From Steroidobacter gossypii (lineage in GTDB: Bacteria; Pseudomonadota; Gammaproteobacteria; Steroidobacterales; Steroidobacteraceae), in the NCBI RefSeq assembly GCF_016801985.1, contig NZ_JAEVLS010000002.1, positions 248,001 to 312,000 on the forward strand: a DNA stretch of 64,000 nucleotides, read 5' to 3'. A program made the position numbers and the translations under genes. The notes under the pieces are model-generated. The model was not told the origin of the DNA. It worked only from the letters and a program-made list of their open reading frames with translations, and did no database searches. Shown here one piece after another: positions 52,124 through 60,247 of this stretch. Each line of letters starts with the position of its first letter. Positions within the stretch are counted from its first letter, which is position 1.

Positions 52124-53737
52124 TCATCGGGCGCTGGGGACCGTATCCAACCATTGAATCAACACATTCATGTGTTTCATGTACTCGGCGGTCGAGATGC
52201 CCATCGGCGGGTTGGGATGGGGGAAGGGCGAGGTGTCGTGCTCGTCCCCCACCTGCGTGCTGGCGAAGTCGCCCTTGGCCACTTGCTTCGAGCCGTCGCC
52301 CTTGTAGGGATGGCTGGTCATTCTCAGCGGCGCGGGCCAGTACCCCTCGGCATTGAGCGAGCCGAGCGATGACGCCGCAAGCGTGCGGATGTCGCCGCTC
52401 GGCACCGGCTCGTACATCGTCGCAAACAGGCGCGGCAGCTCGGTGGCGTCGGGGCCGGGGAACAGGGGAGATTCTTTCGCCAGTTCCTGCGCCGATTTCG
52501 CCTTGGCGGCTTCATAGCGCTGGCGAAGACCTGCGATATCGATACGCCGCGTGGGCGAATAGTGTCCCAGTGTGCGGCGAGGATCGTTGTCGACGTAGTA
52601 CTCGCCGTTCAAGACATTCGAGCCGCGTCGATGCACATACAAGGGCTTGTTGGTGCCCAGCTCGATGAACGTAGGTACCGTGATCGCTTGACCGTCGCCG
52701 CCCGCGTTCGACAGGCGCAATGACTGCAGCCAGTCGAGCGCTTCCGGCACGCGAGCCAGGAATTTCGAATCGCCCGTGAGCTCGTAGAACCGGATCATGT
52801 GCGCGATGTTGCTCGCGGTGGTATGCGTCGCCAGCGAGTTCGGTTCGTAGCTGCGCGCGCCAGCGGGGCGAACGTCCAACGTGTATTGCAGGCCCCAGCC
52901 CGGTTGCGGCGGACCCTGCTGCGCGCTCAAAAAGAAATTCATGCCGCGCGTGATCGGATCGAGCAGCCGCTCATCGCCGAGCGCTTCGTAACAGAAGATC
53001 AGGAAATAAACATTCTGTGCCGACACGTCGTCGTTGAAGGTGAGGAACGAGGTGTAGTCCGGACGTCCATGCTTCGAGAACTCCTCGCTCAAGGGATAAC
53101 GCTGCGGCCAGCCGCCGATCGGATACTGGCTGTCGAGCACGAACTGAATCGCCTTGTCGAGCGCCGGCTTGTAACGCGGATCGTGCTTCTCCACATACAG
53201 GCGCAGCAGGAACTTGGCCGCATCGGCGGTGACTTCGTCATCGAAAGTGGCATTGCCGTAGTAATGCTGGAACTCCTCGAGTCGCCAGGCATTGCGGCCG
53301 ATGGTCGCATACCAGTCGCGCAGCGAGCGATCGCCGCCGAAATCCACCACGTAGTTCCAGCCGCCGCTCGGGTGCTGGCCCCAGATCAGAGCCGCGCCGA
53401 CTTGCTCGGCCGCACGGTAATAGAACTCATCGCCGGTGGCGTGATAGGCGTCTAGGAACACGTGACCCATGCTCGACGTGCCCGGCGGTTGCAGCCAGAT
53501 CATGGTCTCGCGCGCTTCCATCTCGCCCCAGCGACGCGACATATCCGGCAGATAGGTCCAGACATAACCGCCCTTGTACGCGACCTTGTCGGTCATGAAG
53601 GTGGTGGCGCGCTTCATGGCGTCGAGCACTTTCTCGCGATCCGCTATGGCGGGAGGTGCAGCGTCGGCGGCGGCAGCATGGAACGGGCTCGCCAGGAAGG
53701 CGAGCAGCGAAAGCAGGAGGCTGGCGGCGGTCTTCAT
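52124..53737 (-). CDS. Pectate lyase, PL10 family
   Basis: 537 residues with a Sec signal (LLSLLAFLASPFHAAAADA). The PL10 fold of alpha/alpha toroid type is indicated by GALIWGQHPSGGWNYVVDFG, GRNAWRLEEFQHYYGNATFD, VLDSQYPIGGWPQRYPLSEE, FLTFNDDVSAQNVYFLIFCY and YYVDNDPRRTLGHYSPTRRID. It cleaves polygalacturonate in the periplasm or outside. It is longer than minimal PL10 domains, with an extra C-terminal segment of about 150 residues. It is transcribed alone, between hairpins and a divergent lipoprotein gene. Confidence 0.9.
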   Translation of the reverse strand: MKTAASLLLSLLAFLASPFHAAAADAAPPAIADREKVLDAMKRATTFMTDKVAYKGGYVWTYLPDMSRRWGEMEARETMIWLQPPGTSSMGHVFLDAYHATGDEFYYRAAEQVGAALIWGQHPSGGWNYVVDFGGDRSLRDWYATIGRNAWRLEEFQHYYGNATFDDEVTADAAKFLLRLYVEKHDPRYKPALDKAIQFVLDSQYPIGGWPQRYPLSEEFSKHGRPDYTSFLTFNDDVSAQNVYFLIFCYEALGDERLLDPITRGMNFFLSAQQGPPQPGWGLQYTLDVRPAGARSYEPNSLATHTTASNIAHMIRFYELTGDSKFLARVPEALDWLQSLRLSNAGGDGQAITVPTFIELGTNKPLYVHRRGSNVLNGEYYVDNDPRRTLGHYSPTRRIDIAGLRQRYEAAKAKSAQELAKESPLFPGPDATELPRLFATMYEPVPSGDIRTLAASSLGSLNAEGYWPAPLRMTSHPYKGDGSKQVAKGDFASTQVGDEHDTSPFPHPNPPMGISTAEYMKHMNVLIQWLDTVPSAR

Positions 53738-53877
53738 AGGGTGCGCATTTTGTGTGCGGGACCGGGATCAGTTCAACGATTTTTTCGGTTAGCATGCCGC
53801 TCGAACGCGGCGCCCGATCTTTGTCTTCGGGACAATCGAAGCGTTGACTCGGGACAACAAAGCAGGAGTATCCAGTT

Positions 53878-54420
53878 ATGAGACGACATCACCTCTCGAT
53901 GCTGTGCGTGGTGCTCGCAGGGCTCGCCGGTTGCGACGGCAACCGTCAGAGCGCCGACAGCGCGGCGCCGGCGAAAAGCTCGGGCATTCCCACGACGGTG
54001 ACCGACATCGCCGCATCTGATTTGCCGCCCGAGCTGGTGAGCCTGGTCAAGAGCGAGGTCCCCGACATGCAGATCGAGGGCGCCGAGCGCAAGGAGCGAG
54101 AGGATCGCATTTACTACGACGTGGAAGGTCGGCGCGCCGACGGCTCCGAAGTGGAGCTCGACATCCTGCAGGAGGGCGGCGCCTTCAAGATCGTCGAGAT
54201 TCAGCGTGACATCGCATGGAGCGAGGCTCCACAGGCCGCACGAGACGCGGCTGCGGGCGCGCAGAACAAGTTCGAGCCGGTGCGCGTGATCGAGAGCAAA
54301 CAGACTGATGGCAGCGTGATCTACGAGCTGTTCACGGACGGAGCGCCCGAGAAGCCCGCGCTCGAAGTTCGTTTCATGGAGGGCAAAGCGGAAATCCTCG
54401 AAGAGGAATGGCCGCACTAA
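53878..54420 (+). CDS. Putative lipoprotein with PepSY-like repeats
   Basis: 180 residues. A lipobox-like LAGLAGC ends the signal peptide. The mature part has two similar alpha/beta units (IYYDVEGRRADGSEVELDIL; VIYELFTDGAPEKPALEVRF), as in PepSY-like periplasmic domains, which often modulate proteases or redox proteins. Function unknown. It converges on the export operon with 33 bp between the stop codons. Confidence 0.75.
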   Translation: MRRHHLSMLCVVLAGLAGCDGNRQSADSAAPAKSSGIPTTVTDIAASDLPPELVSLVKSEVPDMQIEGAERKEREDRIYYDVEGRRADGSEVELDILQEGGAFKIVEIQRDIAWSEAPQAARDAAAGAQNKFEPVRVIESKQTDGSVIYELFTDGAPEKPALEVRFMEGKAEILEEEWPH

Positions 54421-54453
54421 ACCGGACTGGGTCGGACCGGGCGGAGGGGAAGC

Positions 54454-55557
54454 TTACTGCAGGCGACGCCGGACGATGACGACCGCGGCCGACAGGGTGA
54501 CCGCGGCGATCACGGCTAGCGGCCAGAGGTTCGCGAACACTTCGCTTGCGGGCAGCGCTTTGAGGAAGCTGCCATGCACGATGATCAGATAATGTTTCAG
54601 CGGGCTGGCCTGCGCGAGGTACTGCAACGCCAGCGGCATGTTTTCCACCGGCGTGGCGAATCCGGAAATCAGAATGGTCGGCACGGCCACGGCGAACACA
54701 CCCAGAATCGCCTGCTGCTGGGTCTGGCAGATCGAGGAGATCACCAGGCCCACGCCGACCACCGACAGAATAAACACGATCAACGACAGGAACAGAAGCG
54801 GATAGGAGCCGCTGAACGGCACGCGGAACAGCAGAATGCCGGCCGCGGCCATGACGGTCGCCAGCACCACACCGATGATCAATGCCGGCACCATCTTGCC
54901 GATCACGATTTCCAGCGGTGTCGCCGGCGAGACCAGCAACTGATCGAACGTTCCGAGCTCGCGCTCGCGTGCGATGGATAGCGCGGTGACCAGTAACGCG
55001 ATCAGCATGGTGAGAATCGCGCCCAGCGCGGGCACGATGAACCACATGTAAGTCAGGTTCGGATTGAACCAGTTGCGAACCGCCGCGAGCGGCGCCGGGT
55101 CGGATCCGGTGCCGCTCGCCTCACCGCCGACTCGAGTGATCACGGAGCTCAGATAGGAGAGGGCGATCTGGCCGGAATTGCCTCTGCGGCCGTCGGCAAG
55201 CACTTGCGCGCGCGCCGGCCGACCGGCCGCGATGTTTCTGGAGAAGTCGGCCGGTATATGAAGTGCAACCAGCACCTTGCGCCGATTTACCAGCTCTGCC
55301 AGGTGCGCAGTGCTGGTCACCGGAATGATTTCGTCGACGAAGCTGGCGGCTCCGACCTGCGACAGCAATTCGTACGAACCGCGACCGTTGTCTTCGTTGA
55401 ACACGGCCACGTCGACGTTCTGCACCTCGAGGGTGGCGGCAAAGGAAAAGATCAGCAATTGCATCAGCGGCGGACCGATCAGCATGAAGCGGCTTTTCGG
55501 GTCGCGCAGGAAGCTGAGCAACTCCTTGACGATCTGCGCTTTGAGTCGCGTGTTCAT
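54454..55557 (-). CDS. ybhR: ABC-2 type exporter permease, YbhR-like
   Basis: 367 residues with one N-terminal membrane segment (FMLIGPPLMQLLIFSFAATL), a periplasmic loop of about 150 residues, then five to six membrane segments including IARERELGTFDQLLVSPATP, the ABC-2 permease signature. It is the last gene of the operon; its ATG shares one base with the ybhS-like stop (TGATG). By order and sequence type it corresponds to E. coli YbhR, half of a drug/cation exporter. Confidence 0.9.
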   Translation of the reverse strand: MNTRLKAQIVKELLSFLRDPKSRFMLIGPPLMQLLIFSFAATLEVQNVDVAVFNEDNGRGSYELLSQVGAASFVDEIIPVTSTAHLAELVNRRKVLVALHIPADFSRNIAAGRPARAQVLADGRRGNSGQIALSYLSSVITRVGGEASGTGSDPAPLAAVRNWFNPNLTYMWFIVPALGAILTMLIALLVTALSIARERELGTFDQLLVSPATPLEIVIGKMVPALIIGVVLATVMAAAGILLFRVPFSGSYPLLFLSLIVFILSVVGVGLVISSICQTQQQAILGVFAVAVPTILISGFATPVENMPLALQYLAQASPLKHYLIIVHGSFLKALPASEVFANLWPLAVIAAVTLSAAVVIVRRRLQ

Positions 55558-56690
55558 CAGTCGAGCGTCTTGCGAGTCTTCTTGGAAGCCACGACGAAAA
55601 ACACCGTGCCGATCGCGAGCATGGCCAGCATGTTGACCATGAACTGCGGCCACACGTCGCCGGCCAGAAACACCGTCTGCAGCGAGGCGACGAAGTAGCG
55701 CGCCGGTACGATCGAGGTGAGCCACTGGATGGGCAGCGGCATGCTGTCGATCTCGAACAGAAATCCCGACAACAGAAACGCGGGCAGGAATCCGGACAAC
55801 AAGGCGGCTTGCGCGGCGATGAACTGATTCCGGGTCACGGCCGAGATCAACAACCCCTGGCCGAGCGCGGGCACAAGGAATGCGCAGCTAATGGCCAGCA
55901 GCGCGAACCAGGAACCCTCCAGCGGCAGACCAAACACGCCAATCGACAGGAGCGCGCAACCGAGGGTGGTGACCAAACCGAGAACGAAGTACGGCAACAG
56001 CTTCGCCAGCAGAATCTCGATTGCGAGCGCCGGCGTGGACATGACGGCTTCCATCGTGCCGCGTTCCCATTCGCGAGCGATCACCAGCGCCGTCAGCAGC
56101 GTGCCGATCATGGTCATGACGATGGCGATGGCGCCTGGCACCAGGAATCGTCGGCTTTCGAGCTCCGGATTGAACCAGAAGCGCTGCTCCACAGCGACCT
56201 GCGGCTGAACGGCGCCAGCGCGCGAGCCGAGCCAGGTTTGGATCACGCCCTGGGCGTAATTGCTGACGAAGTTCGCGGTGTTGGGTTGCGAGCCATCGGT
56301 GATGACTTGAATCAGCGATCCGCCGGAGCGCGCGAGGAGTCGTTTGTCGAAATCCTGTGGGATCACGACGAAGCCACGCAGCTCTCCAGCAACCAACCGT
56401 GTCGCCACTTCCCGCCGGTCGCGCGCCGGCGTGATCTCGAAGTAGCGCGTGCCGGAGAAGGCAGCAGCCAACTCGCGCGCGCCAGCGGCGTCGCTCTCGA
56501 CCACCAAGCCGATGCGCACAGCGCGCACATCGAGTGAGACGGCATATGCAAACAAGAACAGCAGAATGACCGGCAGCACGAACGCAATGAGCACCGCGGA
56601 TGGGTCGCGAATGATCTGCAGCGCTTCCTTGCGCGCGAGTGCAAACACCCGTCGTGGGCTCAACGACGTTCGAGCAGGTGATGTGCTCAT
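55557..56690 (-). CDS. ybhS: ABC-2 type exporter permease, YbhS-like
   Basis: 377 residues, paralogous to the next gene: an N-terminal segment (AVLIAFVLPVILLFLFAYAV), periplasmic loop, then the ABC-2 block with AREWERGTMEAVMSTPALAIEI. The start at MSTSPARTSL overlaps the ATPase stop by 4 bp; the longer open frame to 56855 is out-of-frame ATPase sequence. It pairs with the YbhR-like subunit to form the exporter channel. Confidence 0.9.
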   Translation of the reverse strand: MSTSPARTSLSPRRVFALARKEALQIIRDPSAVLIAFVLPVILLFLFAYAVSLDVRAVRIGLVVESDAAGARELAAAFSGTRYFEITPARDRREVATRLVAGELRGFVVIPQDFDKRLLARSGGSLIQVITDGSQPNTANFVSNYAQGVIQTWLGSRAGAVQPQVAVEQRFWFNPELESRRFLVPGAIAIVMTMIGTLLTALVIAREWERGTMEAVMSTPALAIEILLAKLLPYFVLGLVTTLGCALLSIGVFGLPLEGSWFALLAISCAFLVPALGQGLLISAVTRNQFIAAQAALLSGFLPAFLLSGFLFEIDSMPLPIQWLTSIVPARYFVASLQTVFLAGDVWPQFMVNMLAMLAIGTVFFVVASKKTRKTLD

Positions 56691-58417
56691 GCGATCTTCC
56701 GCGATTCGGCGGCGTCCGCGCTCTCGATGAGTCGAATGAAGGCATCTTCCATGGTGGGATCCGGCAGCTCGGCGCTTGCGACGCTGGCTTTGAGCGCATC
56801 TGGGGAATCGAGTGCGATCAACCTGGAGCGATACATCAAAGCCACGCGATCGCAATACTCCGCTTCATCCATGAAGTGCGTGGTCACCATGACGGTCACT
56901 CCTTTGCGCACCAGTCCGTTGATGTGACTCCAGAACTCGCGCCGTGTGATCGGATCGACACCCGAAGTCGGCTCGTCCAGAAACAACACCGGCGGTCGAT
57001 GCATCAGCGCGCAGGCGAGCGCCAGGCGCTGCTTGAAGCCGAACGGCAACATGTCGGGCGAGGTGGAGAGATAACGCTTCAGATCGAATGTTTCGATCAT
57101 CTCCTCGATGCGCTCGCGGCGCTGGGCGCCGGACAGGCCATAAACGCCGGAGAAGAACTCGAGATTCTGTTGCACCGACAGCAAGCCGTATAACGAGAAC
57201 TTCTGGGCCATGTAGCCGAGGCGCAGTTTGGCTTCGCCCGGCGCGTGACGCAGGTCGAGACCTGCGACCTTCGCTTCTCCCGCGGTCGGCTTGAGCAGGC
57301 CACACAGCATCTTGAACGTGGTCGACTTGCCGGCGCCGTTGGGGCCCAGCAGCCCGAAGACTTCGCCCTTGCGAACTTCGAAGCTGACGTTGTCCGTGGC
57401 CACGAAATCGCCGAAGCGCTTGGTGAGATTGCGGCACGTCACCGAGACCTCCGTATCGAGGTGGGCCATCGGCATCTTGTCGGCGAGCACCGAGTGCCCA
57501 CCGGGGCCGCCGCCGAGCAGATCGACGAATGCATCCTCGAAACGCGGCGCCACTGGTTCGATGCGGCCGCTTCGCCGGGTCGCGACCTGTTCGACCTGGT
57601 CACGCGACGCATCCTGCGCGAGCACCACTCGAACGCTGGCGCCCTGGATCACGCCATCGCGAACCGAAGGCAATTCGAGCGCTTCCGCAAGCAGTCCGCG
57701 CCGATCTCGATCGACGTCCACGATGCGAAAACTGCGGCCCGAAATGCGGCGGGTGAGATCGTGCGGCTCGCCACTGAATTCCAGCTTGCCTTGGTTGAGC
57801 AGCAGTACGGCCTGGCAACGCTCGGCTTCATCGAGGTACGCGGTGGACCAGACCACCGCCATCCCTTCGCCGGAGAGCTCATGCACCATCGCCCACAGAT
57901 CGCGACGACTCACCGGATCGACGCCGACACTCGGCTCGTCGAGCAGCAGAATCTTGGGGCCACTCATCAGCGCGCAGGCCAGCCCGAGCTTTTGTTTCAT
58001 GCCGCCGGAGAGTTTGCCGGCCAGCCGGGCGGTGAAGGGCGCCAGCCCCGTGAATCGCAGCAGCTCTGCAAACTTGCTCTCCGCGGAGTTGCGCTCAACG
58101 CCGCGCAGCTGTGCATAGAGCCGCAGATTTTCCATCACGGACAGGTCTTCGTAGAGACCGAAGCGCTGAGGCATGTAGCCGACGACGGCATGGATGCCAC
58201 TGGCTTCGGTTGCCACATCGTGACCGGCCACCCGAACCGAGCCGGAGGTCGGCGACATGAGCGCGGCCATGATGCGCATCAACGTCGTCTTGCCGGCGCC
58301 ATCGGGCCCGACCAGGCCGGTGAGCTGTCCGGCTTGAATGTCCCCATCGAGCCCGTGCAGCGCGCGTGCGCCATCGAACTCTTTGATTACGCCACGAAGT
58401 TCGATCGCGGCCGACAT
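56687..58417 (-). CDS. ybhF: Double ABC ATPase of the exporter, YbhF-like
   Basis: 576 residues with two fused ATPase domains (about 5-235 and 330-560). Domain 1: GPDGAGKTT, LSGGMKQKLGLA, LLLDEPSVGVDP, and STAYLDEA where the switch histidine would be. Domain 2: GPNGAGKST, degenerate signature LPFGFKQRLALA, LFLDEPTSGVDP, and an intact switch histidine in TTHFMDEAEY. The domains complement each other's defects, suggesting one strong ATP site. It starts 1 bp after the HlyD-like gene and overlaps ybhS by 4 bp. Confidence 0.92.
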   Translation of the reverse strand: MSAAIELRGVIKEFDGARALHGLDGDIQAGQLTGLVGPDGAGKTTLMRIMAALMSPTSGSVRVAGHDVATEASGIHAVVGYMPQRFGLYEDLSVMENLRLYAQLRGVERNSAESKFAELLRFTGLAPFTARLAGKLSGGMKQKLGLACALMSGPKILLLDEPSVGVDPVSRRDLWAMVHELSGEGMAVVWSTAYLDEAERCQAVLLLNQGKLEFSGEPHDLTRRISGRSFRIVDVDRDRRGLLAEALELPSVRDGVIQGASVRVVLAQDASRDQVEQVATRRSGRIEPVAPRFEDAFVDLLGGGPGGHSVLADKMPMAHLDTEVSVTCRNLTKRFGDFVATDNVSFEVRKGEVFGLLGPNGAGKSTTFKMLCGLLKPTAGEAKVAGLDLRHAPGEAKLRLGYMAQKFSLYGLLSVQQNLEFFSGVYGLSGAQRRERIEEMIETFDLKRYLSTSPDMLPFGFKQRLALACALMHRPPVLFLDEPTSGVDPITRREFWSHINGLVRKGVTVMVTTHFMDEAEYCDRVALMYRSRLIALDSPDALKASVASAELPDPTMEDAFIRLIESADAAESRKIA

Positions 58418-58418
58418 G

Positions 58419-59420
58419 TCAGTTGGCCTCGCGCTCGAGCGGCAGTTGCACCGTGACCGGCATGCCTTGACGCAATGCCTGGTCGGCGTCCTCCACCACG
58501 ATTCGCAGTCGATAGACGAGGTCGGTGCGCAGGTCGGTGGTTTCGACGGACTTGGGAGTGAACTCGGCGCGCGGTGAAATGAATCCGACCTGGCCGCGAT
58601 AGCGTTTGTCGCTCGAATCGGTCATCACGAAAGCGGTCGCGCCCGGTGCGATCTTGCCCAGGTTGGGCTCGCTGATGTAAGCGCGCACATACACCGGATG
58701 GTCGAGCGACAACGTATAGACAGGAGCACCTTGCTGCAGCATCGCGCCCGGCTCGCGCACGCGAGCCAGGATCGTTCCGTTGCTGGGCGCGAGCAGCTGG
58801 GTATCGGCCAGCTGCGTTTGTGCCTGATCTCGCTGCGCGATAGCGGCGCTGAGTTCCGCTTCTGCCGCCGCGATCTCTTCGCGACGAAAGCCCTCTCGAG
58901 CCAATGCGAGCGCTTCGCGGGCGCTGACCAATCGCGCAGCCGTTTCATCATGACGGGCACGCGCGGCATCCAGCGACTTTTGGCTGCTCGCGCCGGACTT
59001 GAGCAGATCGGTCTGGCGTCGGAAATCGCGTTCAGCATTTGAGAATGCCGCTTCAGCTTCGCGAACGGCGGCGCGCGCCTGTTGGACTTCCTGCGGGCGG
59101 TTGCCGCTCTTGAACTTCTCGAGGTTCGCTTCGGCCTGTGTGACGCGAGCTTCGGCCACAGCGAGCGCGTCCCGATACGGTTGCGCATCCAGTGTCGCGA
59201 GCGGTTGCGCCGCCTTGACCCGATCGCCTTCGTCGAGTTGCATCGACATGAGTCGACCGGGAACGCGGAAGCTCAGTTCGACTTCGCGGATGTCGACGTT
59301 GCCATAGAGGGTGAGGGCGTTCGCGTCACGATCCGCCCGCCACGCGTTGTAGCCGGCATAGCTCGCCACACCCGCCAGGAGGAGCGCGGCAACCACGGCA
59401 ATTCGGGCTTTCTTATTCAT
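58419..59420 (-). CDS. ybhG: HlyD-family membrane fusion protein, YbhG-like
   Basis: 333 residues: N-terminal membrane anchor (IAVVAALLLAGVASYAGYNAW), biotinyl-lipoyl-like beta region (YGNVDIREVELSFRVPGRLM), a long coiled-coil hairpin (about 90-210, alanine/glutamate/arginine-rich), and a beta-barrel part with TQLLAPSNGTILARVREPGA. It links the inner-membrane exporter to an outer-membrane channel. No TolC gene is in the window. It overlaps the regulator gene by 4 bp. Confidence 0.92.
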   Translation of the reverse strand: MNKKARIAVVAALLLAGVASYAGYNAWRADRDANALTLYGNVDIREVELSFRVPGRLMSMQLDEGDRVKAAQPLATLDAQPYRDALAVAEARVTQAEANLEKFKSGNRPQEVQQARAAVREAEAAFSNAERDFRRQTDLLKSGASSQKSLDAARARHDETAARLVSAREALALAREGFRREEIAAAEAELSAAIAQRDQAQTQLADTQLLAPSNGTILARVREPGAMLQQGAPVYTLSLDHPVYVRAYISEPNLGKIAPGATAFVMTDSSDKRYRGQVGFISPRAEFTPKSVETTDLRTDLVYRLRIVVEDADQALRQGMPVTVQLPLEREAN

Positions 59421-60100
59421 GCTGCGACTCCGGCCTTGAGCATTGCTTCCACATTGCGGCGGATCACCGCCTGGATCGCCGCGACATCCTTGCTGCCGAA
59501 TGGATGGCCGAGAAACTTCCGCGCGCCGGCGGATGCGGCCCGGAAGATCAGCGCCTGGCCCACGATGGTGAGCGCAGTCAGGCGCACCTGTCGATCGGTG
59601 CTGGAGCTGCCCTGGGCGCGCCCGATCAGCTCTGCAAACATCGTCAGCACCTTGCCGATCGATTGCTCGAAGAACTCGTCGAAGGCGTCGCTCGGGTCCT
59701 GCTGTTCCCGCAGGATCAGGCGTGCCCAGGAGCGCGATTCCTCCGAAGTGAAGATCGCGACGAAGGCGTCCGTCACACGGTGCACCAGGGGCAGGTGATA
59801 GCGCAGGCGCGCCGCCTGGCTGGGAAACGTATCGCGTCCATCGCTGAGCTCGGCGCGGATCGCTTCCATCAGCGGCGCCATGTTTTCGGAGATGCCGCTC
59901 GACACCAGCGCCAGGGCGGCCTTGTACAGCCCTTCCTTGCCGCCGAAGTGAAACCCGATCAATGCCTGATTGACGTCAGCCTCCGCAGCAATGGTTCGAG
60001 TGCGCGTGGCGTGATAGCCGTCGCGACCGAACACTTCTACGGCGGTCCGAACCAGGGCATCGCGCGTCGAATCTCCACGCGCTCTTGATTTGGCAGTCAT
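59417..60100 (-). CDS. cecR: TetR-family repressor, CecR (YbiH)-like
   Basis: 227 residues. The N-terminal helix-turn-helix (DALVRTAVEVFGRDGYHATR ... NQALIGFHFGGKEGLYKAAL) and a C-terminal TetR_C region containing REQQDPSDAFDEFFEQSIGK match CecR. It is the first gene of the operon, as in E. coli cecR-ybhGFSR, where the repressor responds to antibiotics such as cefoperazone and chloramphenicol. The conserved order supports the same role here. A palindrome lies 13 bp upstream of its start. Confidence 0.9.
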   Translation of the reverse strand: MTAKSRARGDSTRDALVRTAVEVFGRDGYHATRTRTIAAEADVNQALIGFHFGGKEGLYKAALALVSSGISENMAPLMEAIRAELSDGRDTFPSQAARLRYHLPLVHRVTDAFVAIFTSEESRSWARLILREQQDPSDAFDEFFEQSIGKVLTMFAELIGRAQGSSSTDRQVRLTALTIVGQALIFRAASAGARKFLGHPFGSKDVAAIQAVIRRNVEAMLKAGVAA

Positions 60101-60113
60101 GGGGGCTATCGTA

Positions 60114-60144
60114 GTTAATCATTTGCCTAAGTCAAGTGATCAAC
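60114..60144. promoter_or_regulatory. Candidate CecR operator
   Basis: GTTAATCATTTG, 7 bp, CAAGTGATCAAC: the arms match at 10 of 12 positions as an inverted repeat. It lies 13 bp upstream of the TetR gene ATG, where it would overlap its promoter, and about 100 bp from the divergent kinase start. The length and symmetry suit a TetR-family dimer site. Confidence 0.6.
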
Positions 60145-60247
60145 CGCGGGACGTCTTCGGGCGGCGGAACAAAGCCTCCCGGCCGATCGTTGCTGAGGCT
60201 TCTCGGCGGAACGACAGCCCGAATCACAGAACAGGTCAGAGGCGCGG

